This document shows, piece after piece, positions 8,327 through 16,252 of a stretch of DNA of 64,000 nt. The notes under the pieces were generated by a model. The model ran no database searches, was not told the origin of the DNA, and was given only the letters and a program-made list of their open reading frames with translations. The stretch covers positions 1 through 64,000 of the forward strand of contig NZ_CP121685.1 in NCBI RefSeq assembly GCF_029760915.1, read 5' to 3'. This DNA is from Olleya sp. YS (lineage in GTDB: Bacteria; Bacteroidota; Bacteroidia; Flavobacteriales; Flavobacteriaceae). Numbering within the stretch: position 1 is the stretch's first letter; the number at the start of each line of letters is the position of its first letter. Made by a program: the position numbers and the translations under genes.

Positions 8327-9775
8327 ATGTCCATTAACGAAACTTACGAAAACGAATTAGCGTTTCAGGCAGACAGACGTAGAGCAACAGTAGAATTTAT
8401 TAAAATTGTTAGCGATTTATGGTATGATAAATCAATTGAACTAGTCCTGTTTAGAAACCAATTAATTGACAGAAATGTTTCCGAAATTTTAAATCTTCAT
8501 GAATATGCTGGCGAGTTTGTGCAAAAACCAATCTCTGTATTTGATTCTGTAGAAATTGCTCAAGCGATTAAAACACTTGACGTACCTCCTGCAAAGTTAG
8601 ATATTGGTAAACTTACATATGAATATCATTTAGAAGAAAAAAAGTATAGTAACGCGATGGCTTTTGTAGCAAATAAGCTTAAAGGCGCTAGCAAAACCAA
8701 GGATATTACACCTAAAGATGTCGTACTTTATGGTTTTGGTCGTATTGGTCGTTTGGTTGCAAGAGAGCTTATGACACGTACAGGTAAAGGTAGCCAACTG
8801 CGCTTACGTGCTATTGTAACTCGTGGTACAATGGATGCAACAGTTTTAGAAAAGCGTGCTGCATTATTACGTAACGACTCTGTACATGGTGATTTTTCTG
8901 GTACAGTGACAACAGATATTAAAAATCAAGCATTAATTATAAATGGTACAACAGTAAAAATAATTAATGCTAATCAACCTGAAGATATAGATTATACTAA
9001 ATATGGAATTAACAATGCGTTAATTATTGATAACACTGGTGTGTTTAGAGATAAAGAGGCATTGACACGATTAAAAAATTCGCCTGGAGCAGATAAAGTC
9101 TTGTTAACAGCACCTGGTAAAGGCGTGCCTAATATTGTGTATGGTGTTAACCACTTAGAAAATAATCCTGACCAAGTAGATATCTTTTCTGCTGCGTCTT
9201 GTACTACAAATGCAATTACTCCTGTTTTAAAAGCAATAGACGACACTTATGGCGTTAAATCTGGACATTTAGAGACCATTCATGCTTACACAAATGATCA
9301 AAATTTAGTGGACAACTTCCATAAAAAATACAGACGTGGTCGTGCAGCTGGTTTAAATATGGTAATTACAGAAACTGGAGCAGGACAGGCGGTATCTAAA
9401 GCATTACCTAGTTTTGAAGGTAAACTAACTTCAAATGCTATTCGTGTACCAGTACCTAATGGATCTTTAGCTATTTTAAACTTAGAATTAACTTCAAAAG
9501 CAAGTATAGATAGTATTAATGCAACTCTTAAAAAATATGCTTTAGAAGGTGATTTGGTTGAACAAATCAAGTACGAAATGAGTGACGAGCTTGTTTCTAG
9601 TGATATTATTGGTAGCTCTGCACCTTCTATTTATGATAGTAAAGCCACCATTGTGAGAAAAGACGGAAAAAATGCAGTCTTGTATGTATGGTATGATAAC
9701 GAGTATGGTTATAGCCATCAAGTGATAAGACTTGCCAAGTATATCGCTAAAGTTAGAAGATTTACATATTACTAA
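8327..9775 (+). CDS. Glyceraldehyde-3-phosphate dehydrogenase, long form
   Basis: GAPDH oxidises glyceraldehyde 3-phosphate with NAD(P)+ and phosphate. At 482 residues it carries an extra N-terminal domain of about 130 residues in front of the ordinary enzyme. The Rossmann motif GFGRIGR is near residues 136-142, the catalytic motif SAASCTTN gives Cys292, and the C-terminal WYDNEYGYSHQ is intact. Long forms of this kind are common in Bacteroidota and are usually a second GAPDH beside the standard ~335-residue enzyme; a gluconeogenic role is often proposed. The function of the N-terminal part is not known to me. It is flanked by terminators on both sides, so it is monocistronic. Confidence 0.95.
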   Translation: MSINETYENELAFQADRRRATVEFIKIVSDLWYDKSIELVLFRNQLIDRNVSEILNLHEYAGEFVQKPISVFDSVEIAQAIKTLDVPPAKLDIGKLTYEYHLEEKKYSNAMAFVANKLKGASKTKDITPKDVVLYGFGRIGRLVARELMTRTGKGSQLRLRAIVTRGTMDATVLEKRAALLRNDSVHGDFSGTVTTDIKNQALIINGTTVKIINANQPEDIDYTKYGINNALIIDNTGVFRDKEALTRLKNSPGADKVLLTAPGKGVPNIVYGVNHLENNPDQVDIFSAASCTTNAITPVLKAIDDTYGVKSGHLETIHAYTNDQNLVDNFHKKYRRGRAAGLNMVITETGAGQAVSKALPSFEGKLTSNAIRVPVPNGSLAILNLELTSKASIDSINATLKKYALEGDLVEQIKYEMSDELVSSDIIGSSAPSIYDSKATIVRKDGKNAVLYVWYDNEYGYSHQVIRLAKYIAKVRRFTYY

Positions 9776-9806
9776 CATCCAATTTTAATTTCTCATCGTA
9801 TATTAT

Positions 9807-9835
9807 AAAGCCTCGCAACTGTGAGGCTTTTTGTT
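9807..9835 (+). terminator. Intrinsic terminator after the GAPDH gene
   Basis: A stem AAAGCCTC/GAGGCTTT with a short loop is followed by a T-rich tail (TTGTTAT). It lies 31 nt behind the stop. Confidence 0.85.
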
Positions 9836-9869
9836 ATATTAAACCTATAAAGCAATCCTTTTTTTATAT

Positions 9870-9884
9870 TTTCGCAAAGCGAAA
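9870..9884. repeat. Palindrome TTTCGC-AAA-GCGAAA upstream of the coiled-coil protein gene
   Basis: Two perfect 6-bp arms flank AAA. The palindrome overlaps a -7-like box TATATTTT at 9865-9872 and lies 19 nt before the ATG at 9904. It could be an operator or a 5' UTR hairpin; only the symmetry is observed. Confidence 0.5.
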
Positions 9885-9903
9885 GACAACAAACTAAATT
9901 AAT

Positions 9904-10533
9904 ATGTGTAAAACAAACTATCTATTAGCAACAATTTTCGTTTTAATTTTTTCATTTGCTACCTCTGCTCAAACGCAAACAACTGATGCAACTGATAAGT
10001 TATCATTAGATTCTGGAACATTAGAAAGTCAATTTGAATATTTAACAAAAAAGTCGACCAATTGGAGAGATGAGCGTGGACGATCTTACGAAGTAATTAG
10101 AAATGAATGGGTCGCAAAAATAAAAGCAAATACTTTAGACTCGTTAAAAGCTATTAAAAAAGACTTATTGGATACTCAAAATAAGGTTTCTGCTCAAAGC
10201 ACTGAAATAGACCAATTAAAAAGTAGTTTATCAAACACTAAAACTAGTTTAGAAACTACAAATCAAGAAAAAGACAGCATGTCTTTATTTGGGATGCAAA
10301 TGAGTAAAACTGGTTATAATGCGTTGTTATGGTCTATTATAGCAGGTTTATTAGCGTTTTTATTGTTTTTCATTTTTAAATTTAAAAATAGCCATGCAGT
10401 GACTAGAGCTGCAAAACTTAAATTAGAAGAAACGGAAGAAGAGTTTGAAGAACATAGACGTAATGCACTAGAACGCGAGCAAAAAGTAAGACGTCAATTA
10501 CAAGACGAAATCAATAAAAACAGAAACAGTTAA
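9904..10533 (+). CDS. Coiled-coil membrane protein with signal peptide, function unknown
   Basis: The 209-residue protein has an N-terminal signal sequence ending near TSAQTQ (residue 22). A periplasmic stretch with the pattern WRDERGRSYEVIRNEWVAKIKANTL is followed by a coiled coil (about 80-120), one strong transmembrane helix (about 140-158), and a basic, acidic-rich cytoplasmic helix to the end. Flavobacterial homologues of this type are often labelled tRNA (guanine-N1)-methyltransferase, but nothing here resembles TrmD or a SAM-binding site, so that name should not be transferred. It is monocistronic, with its own terminator. Confidence 0.8.
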   Translation: MCKTNYLLATIFVLIFSFATSAQTQTTDATDKLSLDSGTLESQFEYLTKKSTNWRDERGRSYEVIRNEWVAKIKANTLDSLKAIKKDLLDTQNKVSAQSTEIDQLKSSLSNTKTSLETTNQEKDSMSLFGMQMSKTGYNALLWSIIAGLLAFLLFFIFKFKNSHAVTRAAKLKLEETEEEFEEHRRNALEREQKVRRQLQDEINKNRNS

Positions 10534-10563
10534 TTCAGTTTTTAAAATAATTATATAATCAAT

Positions 10564-10597
10564 AAAAATCTGTAAATTGAACCTTACAGATTTTTTT
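10564..10597 (+). terminator. Intrinsic terminator abutting the next start codon
   Basis: A perfect 12-bp stem, AAAAATCTGTAA paired with TTACAGATTTTT around an 8-nt loop, ends in a T-run. The next base after the Ts is the A of the GNAT gene's ATG at 10598. The GNAT gene would therefore have no independent leader, and any transcript reaching it reads through this hairpin. Confidence 0.85.
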
Positions 10598-11035
10598 ATG
10601 ACTATCATTCAAGCAAATTCATCACATTTAAATCAAATAGCACCTTTATTTGATGCATATCGTATATTTTACAAGCAAAACTCTAATATAGACGCAGCAA
10701 AACAATTTATAAAACAACGTCTAGAGAAGCAAGACTCAATTATTTTACTTGCTTTTGTAGACCATGAGCCTGTCGGGTTTACACAATTATTTTATAGTTT
10801 TTCTAGTGTTAGTATGCAACCCTTATTTATTTTAAACGATTTATATGTCAGTAAAGATTTTAGAAAACAAGGTATTGGCGTAGCACTTTTAAATAGTGCA
10901 AAAGCATTGTGTAAAACATATAATTATAAAGGCTTGGCTCTACAAACCGAAACGACTAATCCAGCTCAAAAATTATATGAACATTTGGGTTGGACATTAG
11001 ATAAAGACTTACATTATTTTTGGACTAATCAATAA
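10598..11035 (+). CDS. GNAT family N-acetyltransferase
   Basis: The 145-residue protein is one complete GNAT domain. The acetyl-CoA-binding loop is SKDFRKQGIGVALLNSAK, matching the R/Q-x-x-G-x-G/A pattern, and the C-terminal motif is AQKLYEHLGWTLDKDLHYFW. The substrate is not predictable. A TTG at 10577 would extend it by seven residues, but that codon lies in the loop of the upstream terminator hairpin, so the ATG at 10598 is chosen. The start codon directly abuts the terminator T-run. Confidence 0.88.
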   Translation: MTIIQANSSHLNQIAPLFDAYRIFYKQNSNIDAAKQFIKQRLEKQDSIILLAFVDHEPVGFTQLFYSFSSVSMQPLFILNDLYVSKDFRKQGIGVALLNSAKALCKTYNYKGLALQTETTNPAQKLYEHLGWTLDKDLHYFWTNQ

Positions 11036-11066
11036 AAAAAGCACAATCAAAATGATTGTGCTTTTT
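11034..11066. terminator. Bidirectional intrinsic terminator between convergent genes
   Basis: A-run, then the 9-bp stem GCACAATCA/TGATTGTGC with a 3-nt loop, then a T-run. It serves the plus-strand GNAT gene and the minus-strand DUF2911 gene. Confidence 0.92.
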
Positions 11067-11090
11067 AAATCTTTTAAATTAAAAACTAAA

Positions 11091-11939
11091 CTACATAGCT
11101 CCCCATTCTTTTAGGGAATCTTTATTCATCTTAACATAATCAGCATTACCAGCTTTCTCTGCTCCTGCTAAAGACGCTTTAGCAGCTTTAATTGCTCCTT
11201 TTTTGTCTCCAGCTTTTGCATGAATTAAAGATTGTTGACGCAAATACCAAAATCTTGGTTGATTTTTAGTCATTTCTACAGCCATATCAATCCATTTTAC
11301 TGCTTGATTAATGTCTTTTCCTGCAGTTAAATAGTAAACCGCTGCACTATAATAATCTGCAGCTCCTGGACCAGCCATAACTTTATCTATACTTGCAGAT
11401 ACTTTTTTATCTGTTGGCACTTCAATTTTAACTCCAACATATGCCTTTTCCCACATCATACCTAACATTGCAGAGTCATTAGTCATATCATCAAAAGAGA
11501 TAGTAAATGTCTCAATATCCATAGGCAAAGGATATACTTCTGCAGTTACTTTAGCGGCTACTTTAGAATCATCCCATTTTTGAGGTGTTCCCCAATTTTC
11601 AGTGTCAGAATAAAATACTACGTCCCAACTACTTTCATTTGGAGTTGTAAATACTGCATAAGATCCAGCTTTTACTTCTTTTCCTCCAATCATAACATCA
11701 TCACTAAATGTTATTATAGTATTTTTATTTGCTCCTGTTCTCCATAATTTTCCATAAGGCACTAAATCTCCAAAGATTTTACGTCCTTTCATAGACGGTC
11801 TAGAATATTCTACAGTCATATCTGTAAGACCAACTTTTTGTTCCATTTTTTGAAACGGGCTTGGTGCTGGCGCTTCAACTTGCGCATTAACAGCTAAAGA
11901 AACTGTTAACACCATAATAAGAGTCATTAATTTTTTCAT
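11091..11939 (-). CDS. DUF2911 domain protein with TPR-like tail, exported
   Basis: The 282-residue protein has a signal peptide ending near AVNAQ (residue 19). The DUF2911 domain covers about residues 35-170, with signature strings VEYSRPSMKGRKIFGDLVPYG and WRTGANKNTIITFS. A helical C-terminus follows, with a repeat-like segment (AVKWIDMAVEMT, then GDKKGAIKAAKASLAGAEKAG) resembling a TPR pair. DUF2911 has no established biochemical function. It is monocistronic, divergent from the arsR operon across 152 nt, and ends at a bidirectional terminator. Confidence 0.88.
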   Translation of the reverse strand: MKKLMTLIMVLTVSLAVNAQVEAPAPSPFQKMEQKVGLTDMTVEYSRPSMKGRKIFGDLVPYGKLWRTGANKNTIITFSDDVMIGGKEVKAGSYAVFTTPNESSWDVVFYSDTENWGTPQKWDDSKVAAKVTAEVYPLPMDIETFTISFDDMTNDSAMLGMMWEKAYVGVKIEVPTDKKVSASIDKVMAGPGAADYYSAAVYYLTAGKDINQAVKWIDMAVEMTKNQPRFWYLRQQSLIHAKAGDKKGAIKAAKASLAGAEKAGNADYVKMNKDSLKEWGAM

Positions 11940-12053
11940 GGTTGTGTTTTTTTGATTATAAATAATAAGTCTATAAAATTAAGCATATCTAACAGCTTGT
12001 TTGTTAATAAAAACTTAAAATAAAGTGAAAACATTTTTTAAGTAATAATATTA

Positions 12054-12069
12054 ATCGTAATATTGCGAT
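12054..12069. promoter_or_regulatory. Probable ArsR operator
   Basis: ATCGTAATATTGCGAT is a 16-bp near-perfect palindrome (one mismatched pair), 22 nt before the arsR ATG. ArsR-family repressors bind AT-rich dyads of this kind. Its position between the two divergent genes fits autoregulation of the arsenic operon. Confidence 0.7.
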
Positions 12070-12091
12070 ATACAAATTAATAGATTTATAA

Positions 12092-12421
12092 ATGGGATTA
12101 ATTAAAACCGAAAAATTTTCAGATTCTCAAAATCAGATTGCACTTTTTGCAAAAGCTTTAGGCCATCCTGCTCGTGTAGCTATTATTCAACATTTATTTA
12201 AAATAAATGCGTGTGTTTGTGGTGATTTAGTGGAAGAAATAGGATTAGCTCAACCTACAATCTCTCAACATTTAAAAGAACTTAAAAACCTAGGTCTTAT
12301 TCAAGGCACTATTGAAGGCACCAGCGTTTGCTATTGTATACATAAGGACAATTGGAAAGCTATGAAAGCTTTACTTAACTCCTTTTTTGATAACGATGTA
12401 AATAACAATACATGTTGCTAA
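12092..12421 (+). CDS. arsR: ArsR-family metalloregulator
   Basis: This is a winged-helix repressor of 109 residues that releases DNA when it binds arsenite or antimonite. The metal site ACVCGDLV supplies Cys41 and Cys43 in the alpha-3 helix, matching the ELCVCDL box of classical ArsR. The recognition helix QPTISQHLKELKNLGLI follows. Additional cysteines (VCYC near 83-86 and a terminal CC) could give a third ligand or tune metal selectivity. It begins a four-gene plus-strand operon with DUF6428, arsenate reductase and aquaporin genes. Confidence 0.93.
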   Translation: MGLIKTEKFSDSQNQIALFAKALGHPARVAIIQHLFKINACVCGDLVEEIGLAQPTISQHLKELKNLGLIQGTIEGTSVCYCIHKDNWKAMKALLNSFFDNDVNNNTCC

Positions 12422-12450
12422 TATCCAGAATTAATTAAACAATTTAAATT

Positions 12451-12900
12451 ATGACACTTTCAGAAGTAAAAAAACAATTATCAACTTTAAATCAGTTAAC
12501 TTTTACATTACCTGATGGTAGCTTAGTGCCAAGTCATTTTCACGTTACTGAAGTAGGAAAAACATCCAAACACTTTATTGATTGTGGTGGGACTTTAAGA
12601 CAAGAAAAAAAGATAAATTTTCAATTGTGGAGTGCTAACGATTATGACCACAGACTACATCCTGAAAAATTGATAAAAATTATTGAGCTGTCTGAAGACA
12701 TCTTAAATTTAGGCGATTTAGACATTGAAGTCGAATATCAAGGAGATTTAACAATTCAAAAATTTGGATTAGAATATAAAAACAATACGTTTCAATTAAC
12801 GTCTTTACTAACGGATTGCTTAGCAAAAGATAATTGTGGCGTTCCAACACAACAATCAAACAAAATAGAAAGTTGCGCTCCAGGTTCTGGTTGTTGCTAA
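12451..12900 (+). CDS. DUF6428 family protein of arsenic operons
   Basis: The 149-residue protein is cytoplasmic by appearance. Its N-terminal half contains LPDGSLVPSHFHVTEVGKTSKHFIDCGG, the recognisable DUF6428 pattern. The tail is unusually thiol-rich: DNCGV, SCAPGSGCC. Members are found next to arsR and arsenate reductase genes in Bacteroidota. The function is not established; arsenite binding or transfer by the C-terminal cysteines is my inference. It lies 29 nt behind arsR and 18 nt before the reductase gene. Confidence 0.85.
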   Translation: MTLSEVKKQLSTLNQLTFTLPDGSLVPSHFHVTEVGKTSKHFIDCGGTLRQEKKINFQLWSANDYDHRLHPEKLIKIIELSEDILNLGDLDIEVEYQGDLTIQKFGLEYKNNTFQLTSLLTDCLAKDNCGVPTQQSNKIESCAPGSGCC

Positions 12901-12918
12901 ATTAAAATCTAAAATTAA

Positions 12919-13533
12919 ATGTTTACAGACATCAACAATTACATAGAAACTTTAGATACAGAACTTATTTCTGAACAGCGAAAAAAAACGCTTGGACCAC
13001 TAATAGATTTTATATCATCAAAAAAATCACAAAACAAACCAATCAATTTAAACTTTATTTGTACTCACAATTCAAGACGAAGTCATTTATCACAAGTTTG
13101 GGCACAAGTTATTGCTCATTACTTCTCGGTTAAAAATGTAACTACCTATTCTGGTGGTACAGAAGCTACAGCTATGTTTCCAAAAGTAGGAGAAACGTTA
13201 ACTAAAACAGGGTTTAAAATTACAGCTTTGTCTGAAGGAAAAAACCCAGTGTATAGCATAAAATATTCAGATAACTTGCATCCCATAATAGCATTTTCAA
13301 AAACATTTGATAATGATTTTAATCCTAAATCAGAGTTTGCAGCTATATTAACCTGTTCTAGTGCAGATCAAGGATGCCCTTTTATTGCAGGAGCAGAACA
13401 AAGAATACCAATCACTTATGAGGACCCAAAAGCTTTTGATAATACAGAGTTGCAAGACGAAAAATACTTAGAACGCTCAACTCAAATTGCTACCGAAATG
13501 AAATACGTATTCCAACAGGTAACAACTAACTAA
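12919..13533 (+). CDS. Thiol arsenate reductase / LMW-PTP family
   Basis: This enzyme reduces arsenate to arsenite through cysteine chemistry. The P-loop FICTHNSRRSH provides Cys48 and Arg54 (C-x5-R). A second cysteine pair, CSSADQGCPF, lies around residues 150-157, followed by the acid loop YEDPKAF. At 204 residues it is longer than ordinary ArsC (about 130-140) because of an N-terminal helix and loop insertions, a form common in Bacteroidota. It sits directly before the aquaporin gene: the stop ends at 13533 and the next ATG begins at 13534. Confidence 0.9.
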   Translation: MFTDINNYIETLDTELISEQRKKTLGPLIDFISSKKSQNKPINLNFICTHNSRRSHLSQVWAQVIAHYFSVKNVTTYSGGTEATAMFPKVGETLTKTGFKITALSEGKNPVYSIKYSDNLHPIIAFSKTFDNDFNPKSEFAAILTCSSADQGCPFIAGAEQRIPITYEDPKAFDNTELQDEKYLERSTQIATEMKYVFQQVTTN

Positions 13534-14202
13534 ATGAAAAAATATCTAGCAGAAACTATTGGTACATTCGCCATGATATTTTGTGGTTGTGGTGCTATGA
13601 CCATAAATGAGATAACCCACGGAAGCATCACGCATGTTGGTATTGCTTCAGTTTGGGGCTTGATAGTAATGGCTATGATTTATGCATTTGGAGCGACTTC
13701 TGGTGCACATTTTAATCCTGCTGTTTCTATTGGTTTTGCAACAGCAAAAAAGTTTGCTTGGAAAGAAGTCCCAAGATACCTAATAGCCCAGTTTTTAGGC
13801 GCTATCATAGCTATAGCTTTACTAAGCTTTTTATTTCCTGAAAGTCAATTTTTAGGAGAAAGTACACCAATGATAGATTATCCAGATTATAAAGCTGCCA
13901 TTTTAGAGTTTATATTGACTTTTATTTTAATGATAGTCATCATCAACATTTCTACTGGTAGTAAAGAAATAGGTGTTATGGCAGGTATAGCTGTTGGTGG
14001 AGTTATTTTACTAGAAGCTATGTTTGCTGGACCAATAACCAAAGCCTCTATGAATCCTGTGAGAACAATTGCTCCAGCAATTTTTACAGGCCATTTTAAT
14101 CATGTTTGGTTTTATATATTAGCACATATTTTAGGTGCAATTTCTGCTGTTTTATCTTACAATATATTCAACCACAATACAGCAAACACAAAGTCTTGTT
14201 AA
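13534..14202 (+). CDS. Aquaporin/MIP channel in the arsenic operon (AqpS-like)
   Basis: The 222-residue integral membrane protein has six predicted helices and two half-helices. The first pore motif is a standard NPA (HFNPAVS, near residue 61); the second is NPV (SMNPVRT) rather than NPA. The channel follows arsenate reductase directly. In Sinorhizobium meliloti the aquaglyceroporin AqpS replaces an arsenite pump and lets arsenite leave down its gradient, which is a good model here. No ArsB or Acr3 pump gene is present in the window. Water or glycerol flux is the alternative role. Confidence 0.9.
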   Translation: MKKYLAETIGTFAMIFCGCGAMTINEITHGSITHVGIASVWGLIVMAMIYAFGATSGAHFNPAVSIGFATAKKFAWKEVPRYLIAQFLGAIIAIALLSFLFPESQFLGESTPMIDYPDYKAAILEFILTFILMIVIINISTGSKEIGVMAGIAVGGVILLEAMFAGPITKASMNPVRTIAPAIFTGHFNHVWFYILAHILGAISAVLSYNIFNHNTANTKSC

Positions 14203-14235
14203 ATTTTGTTTAACCTTTGAAAAATTTGGTTAAAC
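14198..14235. promoter_or_regulatory. Two-part operator, copy A (inverted repeat plus half-site)
   Basis: A perfect inverted repeat, GTTAAA-TTTTG-TTTAAC (14198-14214), is followed after exactly 14 nt by a half-site GTTAAAC (14229-14235). A -7-like box TATCTTTA lies at 14241-14248, with a TTTG at 14216-14219 in the -33 position. The same layout occurs at 22961-22998. It overlaps the promoter of the TetR-like gene, so repression or autoregulation is likely. Confidence 0.75.
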
Positions 14236-14268
14236 ATTTGTATCTTTATGTCATTAAATTTTCACATA

Positions 14269-14925
14269 ATGGCAAAAAAGAAAAACATATCTAATAACGA
14301 CATTATTTCATTTTATATGGATTATGTTTTGGAGCATAATGAACAACCAAAATCTGTTTACGCTTTTGCAAAACACAACAATTTTGAAGAAGCAAAATTT
14401 TACGAACATTTTGGAAGTTTTGATGCTGTAGAAAAAGGCGTTTTCAAAGCGTTTTTTGACAACACACACAAAGCTTTACAAGCAAGCGAAGACTATAATA
14501 CTTTCAACCCTAGAAATAAATTATTAAGCTTTTATTTTACCTTCTTCGAGAATCTAACTGCAAATAGAAGTTATGTTGTGTATGCTTTACACAAACACAA
14601 AAACAGTTTGAAAAGTTTTAAAACATTAGCACAATTAAAATCAAGTTTTACCAATTATATTCATGATTTAGGTATCGAGTTGATTGATGTCAAACAAGAA
14701 CAGTTAGAGCGTATTCAAAATAGAGGTCTTAAAGAGACTGCTTGGTTACAATTACTACTAACTATCAAGTTTTGGATGGATGACACCTCTCCGTCTTTTC
14801 AAAAGACGGATATTTTTATTGAGAAATCAGTAAACACTAGCTTTGATGTACTTAACGTTGCTCCGCTTAAAAGTTTAATTGACTTTGGAAAATTCATCTT
14901 CAAAGAAAAAATTCAGATGAATTAA
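14269..14925 (+). CDS. TetR/AcrR-like transcriptional regulator of the light island
   Basis: The protein has 218 residues from the ATG at 14269. The N-terminal 60 residues form a TetR-like helix-turn-helix (PKSVYAFAKHNNFEEAKFYEHFGSFDAVEKGVF), and the rest is an all-helical ligand domain. An in-frame ATG at 14248 would overlap the last base of the -7-like box, so it probably lies at or before the transcript start and is rejected. The gene opens the photolyase island and has a two-part operator in its promoter. The ligand is unknown. A UbiB-like kinase gene follows 16 nt downstream, as in many Bacteroidota. Confidence 0.8.
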   Translation: MAKKKNISNNDIISFYMDYVLEHNEQPKSVYAFAKHNNFEEAKFYEHFGSFDAVEKGVFKAFFDNTHKALQASEDYNTFNPRNKLLSFYFTFFENLTANRSYVVYALHKHKNSLKSFKTLAQLKSSFTNYIHDLGIELIDVKQEQLERIQNRGLKETAWLQLLLTIKFWMDDTSPSFQKTDIFIEKSVNTSFDVLNVAPLKSLIDFGKFIFKEKIQMN

Positions 14926-14941
14926 TTTAACACTCTTACTA

Positions 14942-16252
14942 TTGAAAACAATAGATAAAATACCGACTTCAAAAATTGCACGTGCTACCAAAATGGTTAC
15001 AACTGGAGCTAAAGTAGGTGTCAATTATTTAAAATATTATGGTGATAAAATCACTAAAACTGAAGCAGAAGCTAAAGCAAGATTAAACGAGAATAATGCA
15101 GAAGATATCTATGATGGCTTAAAGCAACTTAAAGGTAGTGCTCTTAAAGTTGCACAAATGCTTAGTATGGAAAAAAGCATTTTACCACAAGCCTATGTAG
15201 AAAAATTCTCGTTAGCGCAATTCTCTGTACCACCATTATCTGCACCATTAGTTAGTAAAACATTTAAACAATATTTTGGGAAATTACCTAGCCAAATTTA
15301 CGACTCTTTCAATCTTAACTCTGTAAATGCAGCCAGTATTGGTCAAGTGCATGTAGCAGAAAAGGATGGGAAAAAACTTGCTGTGAAAATTCAATATCCT
15401 GGAGTCGCAGAGAGCATTGCTTCAGATTTGGCTATGGTAAAGCCCATTGCAATAAAAATGTTTAATATTAAAGGAAAAGACTCTGATAAATATTTTAAAG
15501 AAGTTGAAAATAAACTAGTTGAAGAGACTAACTACCTTTTGGAAGTAGAGCAAAGTAAAGCAATTGTAGAGGCTTGTAAGCATATTCCAAACCTTAAATT
15601 TCCAGAGTATTACGAGGAATTATCGTCAGAACGTATTATTACTATGGACTGGATGGAAGGTGAACACTTGTCTGAATTTACTGCTCAAAATACAGACCAA
15701 GACAAAGCTAATAGGTTAGGTCAAGCCCTTTGGGACTTTTATATGTATCAAATGCACGTCCTTAAAAAAGTACATGCAGATCCACATCCTGGAAATTTTT
15801 TAGTTTCTAAAGAAGGAGACTTAATAGCTTTAGATTTTGGTTGCATGAAAGAAGTACCAAACGACTTCTACGTACCATATTTTGAACTAGCAAAAAAAGA
15901 AGTAATTAATAATCCTAAAGCGTTTACAGAAAAAATGTACGAGCTTGAAATCTTGCGTAAAGATGATAGTAAAGATGAATTAGCATTTTTTTCAGACATG
16001 TTTCATGAGTTATTAAGTCTATTTACAAGACCATTCCACGAAGAATCTTTTGATTTTTCCAATCCAGAATTCTTTGATGCTATCTCAGAAATGGGACAAC
16101 GTTACAGCAAAAGTACAGAACTACGCAAAATGAATGGTAATCGTGGTTCTAAGCACTTTATTTACATCAACAGAACATTTTTTGGATTATATAATTTGAT
16201 GTTTGATTTAAAAGCAAAAGACGTTAAAATAAATAATTTTATAAATTTATAA
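14942..16252 (+). CDS. ABC1/UbiB-like atypical kinase (AarF family)
   Basis: The 436-residue protein has the ABC1 signatures. These are the KxGQ-type motif as KVAQ (Lys69-Gln72), the Ala-rich loop AASIGQVH (130-137) in place of a P-loop, the VAVK-like lysine in AVKIQYPGV (Lys149), HADPHPGNF (His278) and DFG (Asp298). The third motif position is Ala rather than Gly. Family members support isoprenoid quinone synthesis or lipid homeostasis as ATPases more than as protein kinases. The start is TTG in the context ATTGAAAA. The stop overlaps the next start by one base (TAATG), implying translational coupling to the flavin reductase. Confidence 0.9.
   Translation: MKTIDKIPTSKIARATKMVTTGAKVGVNYLKYYGDKITKTEAEAKARLNENNAEDIYDGLKQLKGSALKVAQMLSMEKSILPQAYVEKFSLAQFSVPPLSAPLVSKTFKQYFGKLPSQIYDSFNLNSVNAASIGQVHVAEKDGKKLAVKIQYPGVAESIASDLAMVKPIAIKMFNIKGKDSDKYFKEVENKLVEETNYLLEVEQSKAIVEACKHIPNLKFPEYYEELSSERIITMDWMEGEHLSEFTAQNTDQDKANRLGQALWDFYMYQMHVLKKVHADPHPGNFLVSKEGDLIALDFGCMKEVPNDFYVPYFELAKKEVINNPKAFTEKMYELEILRKDDSKDELAFFSDMFHELLSLFTRPFHEESFDFSNPEFFDAISEMGQRYSKSTELRKMNGNRGSKHFIYINRTFFGLYNLMFDLKAKDVKINNFINL

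Noticed and set aside
9904-10533. Annotation as tRNA (guanine-N1)-methyltransferase
   Set aside because: Signal peptide, coiled coil and one membrane helix are seen; there is no TrmD knot or SAM site.
12054-14202. Arsenic operon as a recently acquired mobile island
   Set aside because: No integrase, transposase, tRNA or flanking repeats are seen, and base composition looks like the neighbours.
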